A stretch of DNA of 7,588 nt, taken from NCBI GenBank assembly GCA_947383065.1, contig CANDCB010000039.1:1-7588 (forward strand). The letters are read 5' to 3'. The stretch comes from an uncultured Bacillota bacterium. GTDB taxonomy: Bacteria; Bacillota_I; Bacilli_A; RF39; UBA660. A program made the position numbers and the translations under genes. The notes under the pieces are model-generated. The model did no database searches and was not told where the DNA came from. It worked only from the letters and a program-made list of their open reading frames with translations. Positions within the stretch are counted from its first letter, which is position 1; each line of letters begins with the position of its first letter. This document shows, one piece after another, positions 5,966 to 7,588 of this stretch.

Positions 5966-6274
5966 TTAATCATTCCACATATATTTTTTTATATCAACAT
6001 GTTCTTCATCTATAAAAGATACCCCTTCTTTAAGTAAAAGCTCTTTTTGTAGAGAAAAATGAGGTGCCAAACGTCCCTTATGATTTACAACCCGATGACA
6101 TGGATAAGAGCCGAAATATTCAGACATACTTAAAATTTTTCCAACTAAGCGAGCATTTTTAGGGCGACCTATTAAAGAAGCAATCTGTCCATATGTTGCC
6201 ACTTTCCCATATGGGATTTCACTAACCAAAGCTAACACTTCATATATTAAATCATCATCCAAAACCTTTTTCAT
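5966..6274 (-). CDS. Short methylated-DNA-protein cysteine methyltransferase (MGMT/Ogt DNA-binding domain only)
   Basis: Direct-reversal repair protein or close relative: transfers alkyl groups from O6-alkylguanine to its own Cys in a suicide reaction. The 102 residues cover only the C-terminal DNA-binding/active-site domain of Ogt (full-length enzymes are about 160-180). The HTH is VATYGQIASLIGRP (25-38) with Y28 as base-flipping Tyr, the Arg finger is R42 in ARLVGKIL, and the acceptor is C59 in PCHRVV. Alkyltransferase-like proteins of the same length (such as E. coli YbaZ) carry Trp or Ala at this Cys, so the present protein may still be catalytic. An in-frame GTG at 6307 would encode the Shine-Dalgarno itself; AAAAAGGAG stands seven bases before the ATG at 6274, so that ATG is the start. 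It leads the tag gene. Whether it repairs damage or flags it for nucleotide excision cannot be decided from sequence. Confidence 0.9.
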   Translation of the reverse strand: MKKVLDDDLIYEVLALVSEIPYGKVATYGQIASLIGRPKNARLVGKILSMSEYFGSYPCHRVVNHKGRLAPHFSLQKELLLKEGVSFIDEEHVDIKKYMWND

Positions 6275-6388
6275 TAAAATCTCCTTTTTATAAAAAAATT
6301 TCAACACTTATAATTATTTCTAAACACAATTTACATAATTTTTTACTACCTAAATAATTTAACAAAATTTATCTCCATTCCTAATAAA

Positions 6389-6394
6389 ATTATA
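6389..6394 (-). promoter_or_regulatory. Possible -10 box for the alkyltransferase - tag unit
   Basis: A perfect minus-strand TATAAT lies just after the terminator of the ABC unit. The -35 is poor (TACGCA at 17 bases, three matches). The leader would be about 108 bases; I see no Ada box or other recognisable regulatory structure in it. The 195 bases from 6275 to 6469 hold no gene. Confidence 0.35.
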
Positions 6395-6416
6395 ATATAA
6401 ATTTCATCTCTTGCGT

Positions 6417-6447
6417 AAAAAAAGAATATCTTTTATCTTAGATATCC
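6417..6447 (-). terminator. Intrinsic terminator after the ABC transporter unit
   Basis: On the minus strand GGATATCT - 8-base loop - AGATATTC gives an 8-bp stem (one G-U pair) followed at once by seven T. It lies 22 bases after the permease stop and separates the transporter from the repair genes. Confidence 0.8.
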
Positions 6448-6469
6448 TATAATAAAAATATATAATAAT

Positions 6470-7099
6470 TTAAAATTCTTTTTTAGCATAAATCTTAGAA
6501 GATATAAAATAAGAAACACCTAATAAAGAAATCGCTAATATTAATAAAATATACGGCCAATAACTTTCCAAAAATAATAAAACTGAGCTCGATAATTTAA
6601 AAATTTTCATTTTAGCTAATACTGTAATAATACATGATATACCAAAAGTTCCAACAAAAAAGCCTATACGTGCTTTTTCCATCCCATATTTAAAAATAAA
6701 AGGGAATAACAAAGATTGAATCACAACACAAGCAAATAAACTTCCTAAAGACACACTAATTAAATAATCCCAATCTATATTATTTTTTATAAACCCAATT
6801 AAAATTAAAGATATTATAGTTAAAAGAAAAGAACCTAATATCAATAACAAACTAGCTATATACTTAGCTCGAACAGTATTTTTTCGTCCATCTGGAAAAC
6901 TAATAACAAATGCATTAAATTTATTATATTCATCATAACTAAAAGTTGACATAAATATCATAATACTCATAAAGACCAAGATAAAAGAAATATCACTAAA
7001 ACCTTGAAAAGCCATAAAAATAAAAACTATTAAAAAAACTACTAATACTTTTAGATTATTTCTAATCATTAACAAATCTTTTTTTATTAATCCTAACAT
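6470..7099 (-). CDS. ABC-2 type transporter permease
   Basis: Membrane-spanning subunit of an ABC exporter, 209 residues, with about six hydrophobic segments near 16-31, 36-52, 80-104, 112-136, 145-161 and 179-200. The start, MLGLIKKDLLMIRNN, is the amphipathic coupling-type helix seen in ABC-2 permeases, and the cytoplasmic stretch FPDGRKNTVRAKYIAS (68-83) before the third helix is typical of the short permeases grouped as ABC2_membrane_5. The tail KKEF is cytoplasmic. Its ATG shares one base with the stop of the ATPase gene (TAATG), preceded by AAAGGGGGAG, so the two subunits are translationally coupled and form one transporter. The substrate is not evident; related small systems in Gram-positive bacteria are often controlled by a GntR-type regulator and linked to peptide or antibiotic stress, but any such regulator would lie outside this window. 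Confidence 0.88.
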   Translation of the reverse strand: MLGLIKKDLLMIRNNLKVLVVFLIVFIFMAFQGFSDISFILVFMSIMIFMSTFSYDEYNKFNAFVISFPDGRKNTVRAKYIASLLLILGSFLLTIISLILIGFIKNNIDWDYLISVSLGSLFACVVIQSLLFPFIFKYGMEKARIGFFVGTFGISCIITVLAKMKIFKLSSSVLLFLESYWPYILLILAISLLGVSYFISSKIYAKKEF

Positions 7100-7588
7100 T
7101 ATTTCTCCCCCTTTATTATTAAAACCATCAATTCTTCTAATGTAATCTTATCAATAATAAAATTCTTATATTTTTTAGCTATTTTTTCTTTATCTTTTAT
7201 TAAAATTTCATAATTATATTTTTGCTTTCTATAACTTACTATATCTTCTTTAAAAATTTTAGAAAAATCCTCAATATCACACTTTAAAATACCATAATTT
7301 TCTAATAATTCATCACGATTATTATCTAAAAGTATTTGACCTTGATCAATAAATAAAATTTTATCAGCAATATGTTCTAAATCACTAGTAATATGTGTTG
7401 AAAATAAAATTGTATGTTCATTATCAGCTACAAACTTTAAAAATATATCTAAAACTTCACTACGAACCACTGGATCTAACCCACTTGTTGGTTCATCTAA
7501 AATAAGTAGTTTAGGATGGTGAGCTAAAGAAACAGCAATCTCTAATTTTTTACGCATTCCCTTAGATAAATCTTTTATTTTTTTATCA
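7099..7588 (-). CDS. ABC transporter ATP-binding protein (C-terminal part, 5' end beyond the window)
   Basis: Cytoplasmic ATPase that powers the adjacent permease. The reading frame is open to the window edge, upstream of an internal ATG at 7557, so that ATG is not the real start. The visible 162 residues begin just before the ABC signature LSKGMRKKLEIA and continue with Walker B LLILDEP, the D-loop SGLDP and the switch His in FSTHITSDLEH. Walker A and the Q-loop must lie outside the window. LSxGM followed by basic residues is the form common in ABC-2 type exporters (YtrB and BcrA relatives). After the ABC core about 75 residues form the C-terminal extension, rich in Lys and Ile. The stop overlaps the permease start by one base. 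Confidence 0.95.
   Translation of the reverse strand, partial: DKKIKDLSKGMRKKLEIAVSLAHHPKLLILDEPTSGLDPVVRSEVLDIFLKFVADNEHTILFSTHITSDLEHIADKILFIDQGQILLDNNRDELLENYGILKCDIEDFSKIFKEDIVSYRKQKYNYEILIKDKEKIAKKYKNFIIDKITLEELMVLIIKGEK

Noticed and set aside
5932..6307. Upstream GTG starts for tag (5949) and the alkyltransferase (6307), and TTG starts at 2525 and 3869
   Set aside because: The added codons overlap, or lie too close to, the Shine-Dalgarno of the following ATG, and the family N-termini of Tag, MGMT and YccF match the ATG.
7555..7557. ATG at 7557 as the ATPase start
   Set aside because: The frame continues open upstream and the ABC signature LSKG begins before this Met; the true start is outside the window.

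Overview
The window is AT-rich DNA with strong AGGAGG-type ribosome binding sites, TAATAAT/TATAAT-like promoters and short U-tract terminators, which points to a low-GC Gram-positive bacterium (Bacillota). Trp codons are TGG, and TGA serves as a stop (the gene ending at 1212), so the code is standard and not the Mycoplasma code. The exact lineage cannot be read from the sequence; a fermentative gut Bacilli/Clostridia-like organism is plausible because an L-lactate dehydrogenase is present. Every supported gene lies on the minus strand, so transcription runs from high to low coordinates.

Layout, in the direction of transcription. (1) 7588-6470: the C-terminal part of an ABC-2 type ATPase, cut by the window edge, overlaps by one base with its membrane permease; the unit ends in a clear intrinsic terminator at 6417-6447. 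(2) 6274-5389: a DNA alkylation repair pair, a short Ogt/MGMT-type alkyltransferase with an intact PCHR active site, followed by DNA-3-methyladenine glycosylase I (tag). (3) 5305-3964: a probable three-gene unit made of an XRE-type regulator, a small membrane-anchored protein that seems to share the regulator's C-terminal beta-rich domain, and a GNAT acetyltransferase. (4) 3863-2577: a two-repeat YccF membrane protein and a monoacylglycerol-lipase/lysophospholipase-like alpha/beta hydrolase behind a good promoter. (5) 2504-853: three genes without a recognised function (two two-pass membrane proteins and a zinc-ribbon protein), closed by a terminator at 826-851. (6) 626-1: L-lactate dehydrogenase, cut by the window start, with its own promoter.

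The genes are mostly ordinary housekeeping or accessory functions. The most interesting parts are the regulator/membrane protein pair with a shared C-terminal domain (3964-5305), the unrecognised membrane/zinc-ribbon cluster (853-2504), whose two membrane proteins are poorer in Asn than a neighbouring gene, and an LDH in which the residue that binds fructose-1,6-bisphosphate in allosteric enzymes is Gln, not His. There is no gene-free stretch above 300 bases, and I saw no tRNA, rRNA, CRISPR array, insertion sequence or origin. Several genes have in-frame TTG or GTG codons upstream that would swallow their own Shine-Dalgarno; I chose the ATG starts there.
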